From Pseudomonas sp. IPO3778 (GTDB lineage: Bacteria > Pseudomonadota > Gammaproteobacteria > Pseudomonadales > Pseudomonadaceae), in contig NZ_JACARC010000013.1 of assembly GCF_013386825.1 (NCBI RefSeq), positions 1 to 64,000 of the forward strand: a stretch of 64,000 nt of DNA. Reading direction: 5' to 3'. This document shows positions 43,568-55,065 of the stretch, one piece after another; the first letter of the stretch is position 1, and each line of letters starts with the position of its first letter. The notes under the pieces are model-generated. The model saw only the letters and a list, made by a program, of their open reading frames with translations. It was not told where the DNA came from and searched no databases. The translations under genes and the position numbers were made by a program.

Positions 43568-44416
43568 ATGCGCACTTTTCGGCTGGTGATTGCTTGCCCG
43601 GACCGGGTTGGCATCGTTGCCAAGGTCAGTAACTTTCTGGCTTCCCACAACGGCTGGATCACCGAAGCGAGCCATCACTCGGACAATCTCAGCGGTTGGT
43701 TTTTCATGCGTCACGAAATTCGTGCCGATACGCTGCCCTTTGGCCTGGAGGCATTTCGCGAGGCATTTGCGCCGATCGCTGAAGAGTTCTCGATGACCTG
43801 GCGCATCACTGACACGGAACAGAAAAAACGCGTGGTCCTGATGGCCAGCCGTGAGTCCCACTGCCTGGCCGACTTGCTGCACCGCTGGCACAGCGACGAA
43901 CTGGACTGCGAGATCTCCTGCGTGATTTCCAACCATGACGACCTGCGCAGCATGGTCGAGTGGCATGGCATCCCGTATTACCACGTCCCGGTCAACCCGC
44001 AGGATAAGGAGCCGGCGTTCGCCGAAGTTTCACGCCTGGTCAAACAGCACGATGCAGACGTCGTGGTGCTGGCGCGTTACATGCAGATCCTGCCGCCGGA
44101 TTTGTGCCGTGAGTACGCCGGGAAGGTGATCAACATTCACCACAGCTTCCTGCCGTCGTTTGTGGGTGCCAAGCCGTATCACCAGGCGTCGTTGCGTGGC
44201 GTTAAGTTGATCGGCGCTACGTGCCACTACGTCACCGAAGAGTTGGACGCCGGTCCGATCATCGAGCAGGACGTAGTACGTGTCAGCCATAGCGACAGCA
44301 TCGAAGATATGGTCCGTTTTGGCCGCGACGTCGAGAAGATGGTGCTGGCTCGTGGCCTGCGTTACCACTTGGAAGACCGCGTGCTGGTGCACGGCAACAA
44401 GACCGTCGTCTTCTGA
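43568..44416 (+). CDS. purU: Formyltetrahydrofolate deformylase
   Basis: A 282-residue PurU that hydrolyses 10-formyl-tetrahydrofolate to formate and tetrahydrofolate. An N-terminal ACT regulatory domain (about 1-85, RLVIACPDRVGIVAKVSNFLA) is followed by the formyltransferase-like catalytic domain with INIHHSFLPSF and the downstream aspartate-containing segment. The start at 43568 has TGGAG upstream. A terminator follows. Confidence 0.95.
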   Translation: MRTFRLVIACPDRVGIVAKVSNFLASHNGWITEASHHSDNLSGWFFMRHEIRADTLPFGLEAFREAFAPIAEEFSMTWRITDTEQKKRVVLMASRESHCLADLLHRWHSDELDCEISCVISNHDDLRSMVEWHGIPYYHVPVNPQDKEPAFAEVSRLVKQHDADVVVLARYMQILPPDLCREYAGKVINIHHSFLPSFVGAKPYHQASLRGVKLIGATCHYVTEELDAGPIIEQDVVRVSHSDSIEDMVRFGRDVEKMVLARGLRYHLEDRVLVHGNKTVVF

Positions 44417-44439
44417 TTGACCTGTTTTGATTGAAGAAT

Positions 44440-44479
44440 AAAGGGCCTGGGCGTTAAATCGCTGCAGGCCCTTTTTCTT
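44440..44479 (+). terminator. Terminator of purU
   Basis: The stem AGGGCCTG / CAGGCCCT is followed by TTTTCTT. It lies 24 bp past the purU stop. Confidence 0.85.
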
Positions 44480-44502
44480 GGGTGACAGGTGAGGATTGGA
44501 GA

Positions 44503-44703
44503 ATGAGCGATCCACTGGATAAGGCCACTTCCAAAGCCCCCGCGACACTGGGGGAAGGTTGTTTGAGCCGGTATGACCCGGATGACCTGAGCAGTGAGGA
44601 CGGCACCGAATTTCCAGGCGCCGCCGAGTTGTGGGAACAGTTGCAGGACACATCTGATTCGCTGGAAGAAAAGGCGTCAGCCGCTGCGCAAGGCAGCAAC
44701 TGA
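44503..44703 (+). CDS. Small acidic hypothetical protein
   Basis: A 66-residue, strongly acidic, serine-rich protein (MSDPLDKATSKAPATLGEGC...). The ATG has GGAG close upstream. It follows the purU terminator and runs toward the end of the broken chemoreceptor gene. No domain is recognisable. It has no signal or membrane segment. Typical codon use supports coding, but it could be spurious. Confidence 0.55.
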   Translation: MSDPLDKATSKAPATLGEGCLSRYDPDDLSSEDGTEFPGAAELWEQLQDTSDSLEEKASAAAQGSN

Positions 44704-44713
44704 GCCTGCTGGA

Positions 44714-46602
44714 TCAGATCCGGAAGCTGCCCACCAATTGTTTCAAGCGTGCCGCCTGCTGTTCCAGGTCGGAACAGGCCCGCAATGTCGAATGCAGGTT
44801 TTCCACGCCTTCCTGATTGAGGGTGTTGATCTCGGTAATGTCCATGTTGATCGACTCCACCACGGAGGTCTGTTCCTCGGTGGCGGTGGCGACCGACTGG
44901 TTCATGCCGTCAATTTCGCCGATGCGCAGGGTCACGCTGTTCAGGCGTTCCCCCGCGAGGTTGGCGATTTCCACGCTGTCCTGGCTGTGACGCTGGCTTT
45001 CGCTCATGGTGCTGACCGAATCCCGGGCGCCAACCTGCAACTCCTCGATCATCTTTTGCACCTGTTGCGCCGACTCCTGGGTGCGGTGTGCCAGGTTGCG
45101 CACTTCGTCGGCCACTACCGCGAACCCGCGCCCGGCTTCCCCGGCTCGTGCGGCTTCAATCGCCGCGTTGAGGGCCAGGAGGTTGGTTTGCTGGGAAATG
45201 CTGGTGATGACTTCCAGGATTTGTCCGATGTTCACCGTCTTGCTGTTAAGCGCTTCGATATTGGTGCTGGAAGCGCTGATCATCTGCGACAGCTGATTCA
45301 TCGCCCTGATATTGCGCTCCACCACCTGCTGACCGTCTTCCGCCAGGTGCCGGGCATCGCTGGCCTGGCTGGAAGCTTGCGCGGCGTTACGGGCGATTTC
45401 CTGGGCAGCGGCCCCAGTTCGTTGATTGCGGCGGCGACGCTGTTGGTGCGATTGGCCTGCTCGTCGGAGTTGACCATTGAGGAGTTGGAGGCGCTGACCA
45501 CCCGCAGGGCCACTTCATTGACCTGCTCGGTGGCCGAGGACACTTCGCGAATCGAGTTGTGAATACGTTCCACAAAGCGATTGAACGCGCTGCCCAGCAC
45601 ACCGAACTCGTCATGGTTCTGGATGGCCAGTCGGCGAGTCAGGTCGCCTTCGCCGTCGGCAATGTCTTCCATGGCGCGGGTCATGACGTGCAATGGCTGC
45701 AGCAGGATGCGGATCAGCATTCCCAGCAGGGCAATGATGATGACCACCGCGATAATCGTGGCAATGATCGCCGAGGTGCGGAATTCGCTGAGCATGGCGA
45801 AGGATTTGTCTTTATCCACCGACAGGCCGAGGTACCAGTTCACTGACGGCAGGCCCTTGATCGGGGTAAAGGTGACGATGCGGGTTTTGCCATTAACCTC
45901 GACTTCGCTGAAGTCGCTGCTGATCTTGGGGGTATTGTTTGGATACACGTCGGCCAGGGTCTTCATCACAAGGCTTTTGTCGGGGTGTACCAGTACTTTG
46001 CCGTCGGCGCTGACCAGGAAGGCATAACCCATTCCGCCGAAGTTCAGGGCGCCGATGTTGTCCACCAGGGTTTGCAGGCTCAGGTCGCCACCCACTACGC
46101 CGACACTCTGGCCCGCTTTGCTGCTGGGGGTGGCGATGGAAATGATCAACTGGCCGGTGGCCGCATCAATATAGGGTTCGGTCAGGGTCGAGCCGTTGCT
46201 GCTCTGGGCACCCTTGTACCAGGGGCGCACACGCGGGTCGAAGCCGTCGGGCATCTTGGTGTCGGGGCGGATCACGAAGCCGCCTTTGCTGTCGCCCAGG
46301 TAAGTCGCCATGAATGAAGACGTCAGGGCTTTCTGTTCCAGCAGGCTGGCGACGGTGCTTGAATCAGGGTTTATGGCGATGTTCTGCGCCGCGCTTTCTA
46401 TCAGCACAATGCGCCCGGCCAGCCAGGTCTGGATATTGCTGGCGGTGACGTCGCCCATTTCATGCAGGTAGTTGTTCAGATCGTCGCGAATCGCATTACG
46501 CTGCAAGTAGTCGTTGTAGAGGGTAAACAACGCAAAGGCGGCAATGACGATAAGAGCGGCGGCAAGCAGGATTTTATGGCTAAAACGCAGATTTTTATTC
46601 AT
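44714..46602 (-). pseudogene. PctA-type amino-acid chemoreceptor, frameshifted
   Basis: The two reading frames (45298-46602 and 44714-45325) together encode one methyl-accepting protein of about 629 residues, the length of PctA. The N-terminal frame has TM1 (about 11-30), a dCache domain with the amino-acid-binding residues Arg126, Trp128, Tyr129, Tyr144, Asp146 and Asp173 (position 121 is Phe), TM2 and a HAMP domain. It then loses frame after INELG at about 45411-45414 and ends in a nonsense tail. The signalling tip ([26 protein letters not shown]) is intact in the other frame. One missing base (GGGCC where GGCGCC would be expected) explains it. It may be a true mutation or a sequencing error. 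The locus is syntenic with pctA/pctB beside purU. Confidence 0.88.
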
Positions 46603-46799
46603 GGCTTGTGGGGTCCGCTATGGTCTTAATATCCGATGCACTTCCTTTTGGGGCGTGCAAAATGGCTGCGTCAAAAAAAGTGTGATATTTCCATCTGCTC
46701 CTGCAGGAATTATCCGGCCCATTTTTTCTAAGACTTTTTGGGTCTCTCGCGTTAACGGTATCGACCGTGCAGTGCTAAAGATTAACCATGGGTGACAAA

Positions 46800-48278
46800 A
46801 TGCCTGACTCCTCGCAACTCATTATTGGTGCCGATCTTCAAGGCCAGCCGATCGCCCAGTCGATGCGCCTGGCCAACCGCCATGGCCTGATCGCCGGCGC
46901 CACGGGCACCGGCAAGACCGTCACCTTGCAGCGACTGGCGGAAGCCTTCAGCGACGCCGGCGTCGCAGTATTTGCCGCCGACATCAAGGGCGACCTGTGT
47001 GGCCTGGGCGCTGCGGCCAACCCTCAGGGCAAGGTTGCCGAGCGGATTGCCGGCATGCCTTTCCTTAATTACACGCCCAAGGCTTATCCGGTGACGCTGT
47101 GGGATATCCACGGCCAGTCCGGTCATCCGTTGCGTACCACCATGAGTGAAATGGGCCCGCTGTTACTTGGCAGCCTGTTGGAACTCACCGACAGCCAGCA
47201 ATCGGCGCTCTACGCAGCCTTTAAGGTGGCCGACCGCGAAGGCCTGTTGCTGCTGGACCTCAAGGACCTCAAGGCGCTGTTGAATCATTTGCGCTACCAC
47301 CCGGAGCTGCTGGGGGAAGATGCTGCCTTGATGACCACGGGTTCCAGTCAGGCCCTGTTGCGGCGCCTGGCGGTGCTGGAGCAACAGGGTGCCGAAGCAT
47401 TGTTTGGCGAGCCAGCGCTGCAATTGGAAGACATCCTGCAGCCGGCCAGTGACGGGCGTGGGCGTATTCATCTGTTGGACGCCAGCCGTCTGGTGCATGA
47501 GGCGCCGAAGGTGTACGCGACCTTCCTGCTCTGGCTGTTGGCCGAACTGTTCGAGCAGTTGCCGGAGCGCGGTGATGCCGACAAGCCACTGCTGGCGCTG
47601 TTTTTCGATGAGGCGCACCTGCTGTTCGCCGACACCCCCAAGGCGCTGCAGGATCGCCTGGAACAAGTGGTAAGGCTGATTCGTTCCAAAGGGGTGGGCG
47701 TGTATTTCGTCACCCAGTCTCCGGGAGACCTGCCGGACACGGTGCTGGCGCAACTGGGCTTGCGCATCCAGCACGGGTTGCGGGCGTTTACCACTAAAGA
47801 GCAGAAATCCCTGCGGGCCGTGGCCGATGGCTTCCGCCCGAATCCGGCGTTTGATGCGCTGGCGGTGCTGACCGAATTGGGTACGGGTGAGGCGTTGGTG
47901 GGCACTCTGCAGGAAAAGGGGACGCCTGAAGTAGTCCAGCGCGTACTGGTGGCGCCGCCGCAATCGCGGATCGGCCCGCTCAGCGAAGCCGAGCGGGCGG
48001 CGCTGATTGCCAGTTCGCCGTTGCTGGGGCGCTATGACAAGCCGATTGACCGAGAGTCTGCGTACGAAGTGTTGATGGCGCGCAAGGACCTGGGCCCGCA
48101 AGAGCAGGCGACGCCCACCGCTGAAGAACCGAGCTTCACCGACAAGGCCGGTGCGTTCCTCGGTACGACGGCTGGCAAGGCGCTGAAGTCGGCGATGCAA
48201 CAGGCGGCCAATCAGATGGGCCGGCAGTTGGTGCGCGGGTTATTAGGGTCGTTGTTGGGCGGCAGCAAGCGTAAGTAG
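46800..48278 (+). CDS. HerA-like ATPase (DUF853)
   Basis: A 492-residue DUF853/HerA-type P-loop ATPase. Walker A is IAGATGTGKTVTL near the N-terminus, Walker B is LLALFFDEAHLLF, and the arginine-finger region VYFVTQSPGDLPDTVLAQLGLRIQHGLRAF is typical. Members are putative DNA-pumping ATPases. No NurA-like nuclease partner is nearby. The C-terminus is glycine/lysine rich. The start at 46800 has GGGTGA upstream; ATG 46788 in frame is an alternative. Role in vivo unknown. Confidence 0.87.
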   Translation: MPDSSQLIIGADLQGQPIAQSMRLANRHGLIAGATGTGKTVTLQRLAEAFSDAGVAVFAADIKGDLCGLGAAANPQGKVAERIAGMPFLNYTPKAYPVTLWDIHGQSGHPLRTTMSEMGPLLLGSLLELTDSQQSALYAAFKVADREGLLLLDLKDLKALLNHLRYHPELLGEDAALMTTGSSQALLRRLAVLEQQGAEALFGEPALQLEDILQPASDGRGRIHLLDASRLVHEAPKVYATFLLWLLAELFEQLPERGDADKPLLALFFDEAHLLFADTPKALQDRLEQVVRLIRSKGVGVYFVTQSPGDLPDTVLAQLGLRIQHGLRAFTTKEQKSLRAVADGFRPNPAFDALAVLTELGTGEALVGTLQEKGTPEVVQRVLVAPPQSRIGPLSEAERAALIASSPLLGRYDKPIDRESAYEVLMARKDLGPQEQATPTAEEPSFTDKAGAFLGTTAGKALKSAMQQAANQMGRQLVRGLLGSLLGGSKRK

Positions 48279-48296
48279 CGATGTGATCCAATGTGT

Positions 48297-48371
48297 GCGG
48301 GCTTGCTCGCGAAAGCGGTAGGCCAGTCGATAATGCGTTAACTGGCACACCGTCTTCGCAAGCAAGCCCGC
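48297..48371. repeat. Degenerate REP palindrome after the HerA-like gene
   Basis: Imperfect inverted arms (48297-48315 and 48354-48371) of the GCGGGCTTGCTCGCG family lie between two convergent genes. Confidence 0.75.
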
Positions 48372-48397
48372 TCCCATACTGGGTTCTGCGTCGGGTT

Positions 48398-48853
48398 TCA
48401 AGTTTTGGGCTTGGCGTGAGCAGCCAGCCGCTCCAGTGCGGCGCGCAAGTTCGGATCGGTAATCCCGTCCGCCGTGGCCTGAATGGTTTCGGCGGCAATT
48501 TCCGACAAGTCCATGGTATGCCCCACGGCGCCTTGCTGCACGGTCGGCGGCTGCACCTTGAACTGGATGCGCGTCAGGCTGGCGAACTCGTCAAAGGCCA
48601 TTAATTGGCGCTGCAGACGTTTTTGCTGATACCGCAGGCGTGTCGCCCAATGCCCATCGGTGACAATCAACAGCAGATTGCCTTCACGCCACGACGCCAC
48701 ATGACAGTGTTCGCGGGCGGCAGGTTGCAGTTGGCTTTCCACCAGGCGTTGCAGATGGCCCAGGCGTTGCGCATGGCCGAAGATGGCTTTTAAAGGCTTG
48801 GCTTCGCGAAGCAACACGGCGGGAGCACGGGCCGTAAGAGGGCGAAATGCCAT
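48398..48853 (-). CDS. dciA: DciA-type DUF721 protein (replicative helicase operator)
   Basis: A 151-residue DUF721 protein. The N-terminal KH-like domain (about 15-100) has the conserved core REHCHVASWREGNLLLIVTDGHWATRLRYQQ. In P. aeruginosa the DUF721 protein beside secA is DciA, which loads or stimulates the replicative helicase DnaB in bacteria lacking DnaC. The position beside secA supports this assignment. It is divergent from secA with a 306-bp gap. Confidence 0.87.
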   Translation of the reverse strand: MAFRPLTARAPAVLLREAKPLKAIFGHAQRLGHLQRLVESQLQPAAREHCHVASWREGNLLLIVTDGHWATRLRYQQKRLQRQLMAFDEFASLTRIQFKVQPPTVQQGAVGHTMDLSEIAAETIQATADGITDPNLRAALERLAAHAKPKT

Positions 48854-49159
48854 GAACTAGACACCTTAAGTAACAGAGAGGCCATGGTAGCAGAAAGCGT
48901 CTGCGCCGCCGCGGCCATTGCATTACCGGCAGTTTATCCATTAAATCAACGAGTAACTTATTACCCGAATGGGTTGAAGTTCAGCAAAAAGCCCTTATTT
49001 TAAACAAGCCCTCTAAGAGCGCCGTGCCAGCATCGTGGAATAACGCCACTTTCCTCACCCACGTTTCCGGGTAGAATGCTCGTTCGCATGCGGCCGTGAG
49101 GGCTGCTCGGGCGACTCACGGGGCGCCCTCCATCCCTATGTGTGGAAGAACCTGCCGAT
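48854..49159. other. Gap between dciA and secA
   Basis: A 306-bp intergenic region, A/T-rich around 48930-49010, holding the promoters for both divergent genes. No SecM-like leader gene or clear operator is visible. Confidence 0.5.
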
Positions 49160-51895
<2,736 letters not shown>

Positions 51896-51923
51896 GATTT
51901 TCGCCTGACGCTGCAACACCCCG

Positions 51924-51956
51924 CGCCGCGACCGGCATCAGCCGTCGCGGCGTTTT
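51924..51956 (+). terminator. Terminator of secA
   Basis: The stem CGCCGCGAC / GTCGCGGCG with an 11-base loop is followed by TTTT. Confidence 0.75.
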
Positions 51957-52016
51957 GCCATTTCATCACCGTCGATAGCGACGGGGTACATATCCACTAT
52001 TTTTAGGAGCGCATTC

Positions 52017-53234
52017 ATGGCTGTTGGTCTTGGTCCTTTGCCCACGTTGCACCCGGTTGCCGGTTTTGAACTCGGTATCGCTTCGGCCGGCATCAAACGC
52101 CCGGGGCGCAAGGATGTGGTAGTGATGCGCTGTGCCGAAGGCTCGACGGTCGCGGGTGTGTTCACCCTGAACGCGTTTTGCGCAGCTCCGGTGATTTTGG
52201 CCAAGCAGCGGGTTGAAGGCCCGGTGCGTTACTTGCTGACCAATACCGGCAACGCCAACGCCGGTACCGGCGAGCCTGGCCTGGCCGCCGCTGCCCGTAC
52301 CTGCGCCAAGCTGGCGCAGCTGACGGGTGTTGATGCCAACCAAGTGCTGCCGTACTCCACGGGCGTGATCGGTGAGCCGCTGCCGGTAGAAAAAATCGAA
52401 GGCGCGCTGCAAGCCGCACTGGATGACCTGTCGGTGGATAACTGGGCGGCTGCGGCCATCGGCATCATGACCACCGACACCCTGCCCAAAGGCGCAAGCC
52501 GTCAGTTTGTGCACGAAGGTGTGACCATCACCGTGACCGGCATCAGCAAAGGCGCCGGCATGATTCGCCCGAACATGGCGACCATGCTCGGCTACATCGC
52601 CACCGACGCCAAAGTCTCCCGTGACGTGCTGCAAAACCTGATGCTCGACGGCGCCAACAAGTCGTTCAACCGCATCACCATCGACGGTGATACGTCGACC
52701 AACGATTGCTGCATGTTGATCGCCACCGGCCAGGCCGATCTGCCGGAAATCACCTCGTCCAACGGCGCGTATTTCGCGGCGCTGAAGCAGGCCGTGTTTG
52801 AAGTGTGCATGGACGTGGCCCAGGCCATCGTGCGTGATGGCGAAGGCGCCACCAAGTTTGTGACCGTTGAAGTCAACGGCGGCGGCAACCATCAGGAATG
52901 CCTGGACGTGGGCTACACCGTGGCTCACTCGCCCCTGATCAAGACGGCGCTGTTTGCCTCCGACCCGAACTGGGGCCGTATCCTGGCCGCTGTTGGCCGT
53001 GCTGGCGTGCCGAACCTGGACGTAAGCAAGATCGACGTGTTCCTCGGCGAGGTGTGCATCGCCAGCCGTGGCGCCCGTGCCGAGACCTACACCGAAGCCC
53101 AGGGTTCTGCGGTGATGCAGCAGGAAGAAATCACCATCCGTATCGAATTGGGTCGCGGTGAATGCAGCGAAACCATCTGGACCACTGACCTGTCCCACGA
53201 GTACGTGAAGATCAACGCGGAATACCGCACCTGA
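52017..53234 (+). CDS. argJ: Glutamate N-acetyltransferase / amino-acid acetyltransferase ArgJ
   Basis: A 405-residue ArgJ (ornithine acetyltransferase). It recycles the acetyl group in arginine biosynthesis by transferring it from N-acetylornithine to glutamate. It is made as a precursor that cleaves itself before the nucleophile Thr189 in RPNMATMLG. The oxyanion segment [10 protein letters not shown] is present. ATG behind AGGAG. Confidence 0.96.
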   Translation: MAVGLGPLPTLHPVAGFELGIASAGIKRPGRKDVVVMRCAEGSTVAGVFTLNAFCAAPVILAKQRVEGPVRYLLTNTGNANAGTGEPGLAAAARTCAKLAQLTGVDANQVLPYSTGVIGEPLPVEKIEGALQAALDDLSVDNWAAAAIGIMTTDTLPKGASRQFVHEGVTITVTGISKGAGMIRPNMATMLGYIATDAKVSRDVLQNLMLDGANKSFNRITIDGDTSTNDCCMLIATGQADLPEITSSNGAYFAALKQAVFEVCMDVAQAIVRDGEGATKFVTVEVNGGGNHQECLDVGYTVAHSPLIKTALFASDPNWGRILAAVGRAGVPNLDVSKIDVFLGEVCIASRGARAETYTEAQGSAVMQQEEITIRIELGRGECSETIWTTDLSHEYVKINAEYRT

Positions 53235-53258
53235 TACGCAGGTATGGCGGGTATCACT

Positions 53259-53357
53259 GTAGGAGCCAGCTTGCTCGCGAAAAACCAAAGGGCGCCCCGG
53301 AGCGTCAGGAAGCTCGCGTTATCGTTAGCGACCTTCGCGAGCAAGCTCGCTCCTACA
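53259..53357. repeat. Paired REP palindrome between argJ and mutT
   Basis: The arms at 53259-53282 and 53334-53357 have one mismatch in 24 bp. It is the same family and loop segment as 29858-29955. Confidence 0.9.
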
Positions 53358-53386
53358 GGTGGATTTACGTTTAGAGGAACAATGCG

Positions 53387-54331
53387 GTGAAACGAGTTCA
53401 TGTAGCAGCAGCGGTCATCCGGGGTGTCGACGGCAGGATTCTGCTGGCGCGCCGCGCTGATACCCAGCATCAGGGCGGCCTCTGGGAGTTTCCCGGTGGC
53501 AAGGTGGAGGCCGATGAGTCGGTCGCTACCGCGCTGTCCCGTGAATTGCAGGAAGAGTTGGGTATCCAGGTCACCACAGCTCGCCCCTTGATCAAGGTGC
53601 AGCATGATTACCCGGACAAACAGGTGTTGCTGGATGTCTGGGAAGTCTCGGCCTTTACCGGCGAACCCCACGGTGCCGAAGGGCAGCCCCTTGAATGGGT
53701 GACCCCGCGTGACCTGCCGAACTATGAGTTTCCGGCAGCCAATGCGCCGATTGTTTCGGCGGCGCGTTTGCCGGCTGAATACCTGATCACGCCCGGCGAG
53801 CTGGAAACCCCGGTCCTGCTGCGGGGCATTCAAAAAGCCATCGCGGGCGGCATCAAGCTGGTTCAGTTGCGTGCCCCCAACGGTTACGACCCCAAGTACC
53901 GTGACTTGGCGGTGGATGCGGTGGGCCTGTGTGCGGGCAAGGCGCAGTTGATGCTCAAGGGCCCGTTTGAATGGCTGGGGGATTTTCCCGCGGCCGGCTG
54001 GCATATGACCTCGGCCCAACTGCGCAAGTACGCCAGCAAGGGGCGGCCTTTGCCCAAGGATCGCTGGCTGGCGGCGTCTTGCCACAATGCTGAAGAGCTG
54101 GCGTTGGCGGAGCTGATGGACGTGGATTTCGTCACGTTGTCGCCGGTGCAGCCGACCCAGACTCATCCGGATGCCCAGCCTCTGGGTTGGGAGCAGGCAC
54201 AGCAGTTGATCAGTGGCTTCAGCAAGCCGGTGTTCCTGCTCGGTGGGGTTGGGCCCGCCGAGCTGGAAAAGGCCTGGGAAGCCGGGGCTCAAGGCGTGGC
54301 AGGGATTCGGGCGTTCTGGCCTGAGGTTTGA
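53387..54331 (+). CDS. mutT: Nudix hydrolase (MutT) fused to a ThiE-like domain
   Basis: A 314-residue two-domain protein. The N-terminal MutT domain (about 1-130) has a complete Nudix box, from GGKVEADES through RELQEELG at residues 37-59, and should hydrolyse 8-oxo-dGTP to prevent mutation. The C-terminal part (about 140-314) is a thiamine-phosphate-synthase/TenI-like barrel (GWHMTSAQLRKY; LSPVQPTQTHPD; LLGGVGPAELEKAWEAGAQGVAGIRAF) of unknown function. GTG start behind AGAGGA. The fusion is usual in Pseudomonas and related bacteria. Confidence 0.93.
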   Translation: MKRVHVAAAVIRGVDGRILLARRADTQHQGGLWEFPGGKVEADESVATALSRELQEELGIQVTTARPLIKVQHDYPDKQVLLDVWEVSAFTGEPHGAEGQPLEWVTPRDLPNYEFPAANAPIVSAARLPAEYLITPGELETPVLLRGIQKAIAGGIKLVQLRAPNGYDPKYRDLAVDAVGLCAGKAQLMLKGPFEWLGDFPAAGWHMTSAQLRKYASKGRPLPKDRWLAASCHNAEELALAELMDVDFVTLSPVQPTQTHPDAQPLGWEQAQQLISGFSKPVFLLGGVGPAELEKAWEAGAQGVAGIRAFWPEV

Positions 54332-54351
54332 GGACCAGGCCGGGGCGCTTG

Positions 54352-54463
54352 TTGTGGCGAGGGAGCTTGCTCCCGCTGGACCGGGCTGGCGCTCCAGTGC
54401 GAAGCGCTCCCAAAATTTTGGGCCTGCTGCGCAGCCCAGCGGGAGCAAGCTCCCTCGCCACAA
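54352..54463. repeat. Paired REP palindrome after mutT
   Basis: A 28-bp perfect inverted repeat has arms at 54352-54379 and 54436-54463, in the GTGGCGAGGGAGCTTGCTCCC family, between convergent genes. Confidence 0.9.
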
Positions 54464-54484
54464 GTCTGAATCAGTCAGTCAGCA

Positions 54485-55063
54485 TCAGTGCGGCTTCGCG
54501 GCCGCCTGCCACAAAATCTCGGCAACGCCCTGGCGCCTGGCAATCACCCTGGCGGCCACAAACAGCAAGTCCGACAGCCGGTTGATATACGCCAACCCCA
54601 CGCCCTCCAGCGGTTCCACCGCATTCAGGTGCTGGCAGCGCCGCTCGGCACTGCGGGCCAGGCTACGGCACACATGAGCCTGGGCAATCAACGCCGAACC
54701 ACCGGGCAAAATGAAGTTCTCCAGCGGCCCGACCTCTTCGTTCCAGCGATCGATCGCCGCTTCCAAACGGTCGACTTCCGCCGCATTCAGCGCCTTATAC
54801 ACCGGCATCGCCAACTCGCCGCCCAGGTCAAACAGCCGATGCTGACAAGGCGTCAGTACTTCGATCACATCCTTCAGCGCCGGATGCTGACCGCTTTGTT
54901 CCTCCAGCCCCGCCAGCAGCAACCCCAACTGACTGTTCAGCGCGTCAACTTCGCCAATGGCCTCTACCCGTGGATGGTCCTTGGGCACGCGGCGGCCATC
55001 GCCCAGGCCGGTTTCGCCCTTGTCGCCGGTACGGGTGTAAATTTTCGACAGGCGAAAGCCCAT
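54485..55063 (-). CDS. PduO-type cob(I)alamin adenosyltransferase
   Basis: A 192-residue PduO-family ATP:corrinoid adenosyltransferase, making adenosylcobalamin. The N-terminal ATP-binding segment TRTGDKGETGLGDGRRVPKD (11-30), the central RSAERRCQHLN and the C-terminal NRLSDLLFVAAR are typical. It starts two bases after the stop codon of the upstream sensor-kinase gene, so the two are probably co-transcribed. Confidence 0.93.
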   Translation of the reverse strand: MGFRLSKIYTRTGDKGETGLGDGRRVPKDHPRVEAIGEVDALNSQLGLLLAGLEEQSGQHPALKDVIEVLTPCQHRLFDLGGELAMPVYKALNAAEVDRLEAAIDRWNEEVGPLENFILPGGSALIAQAHVCRSLARSAERRCQHLNAVEPLEGVGLAYINRLSDLLFVAARVIARRQGVAEILWQAAAKPH

Positions 55064-55065
55064 GG

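Noticed and set aside
45405..45425. Programmed frameshift in the chemoreceptor
   Set aside because: There is no slippery heptamer or downstream structure, and the N-terminal frame ends in a random tail. Mutation or sequence error is simpler.
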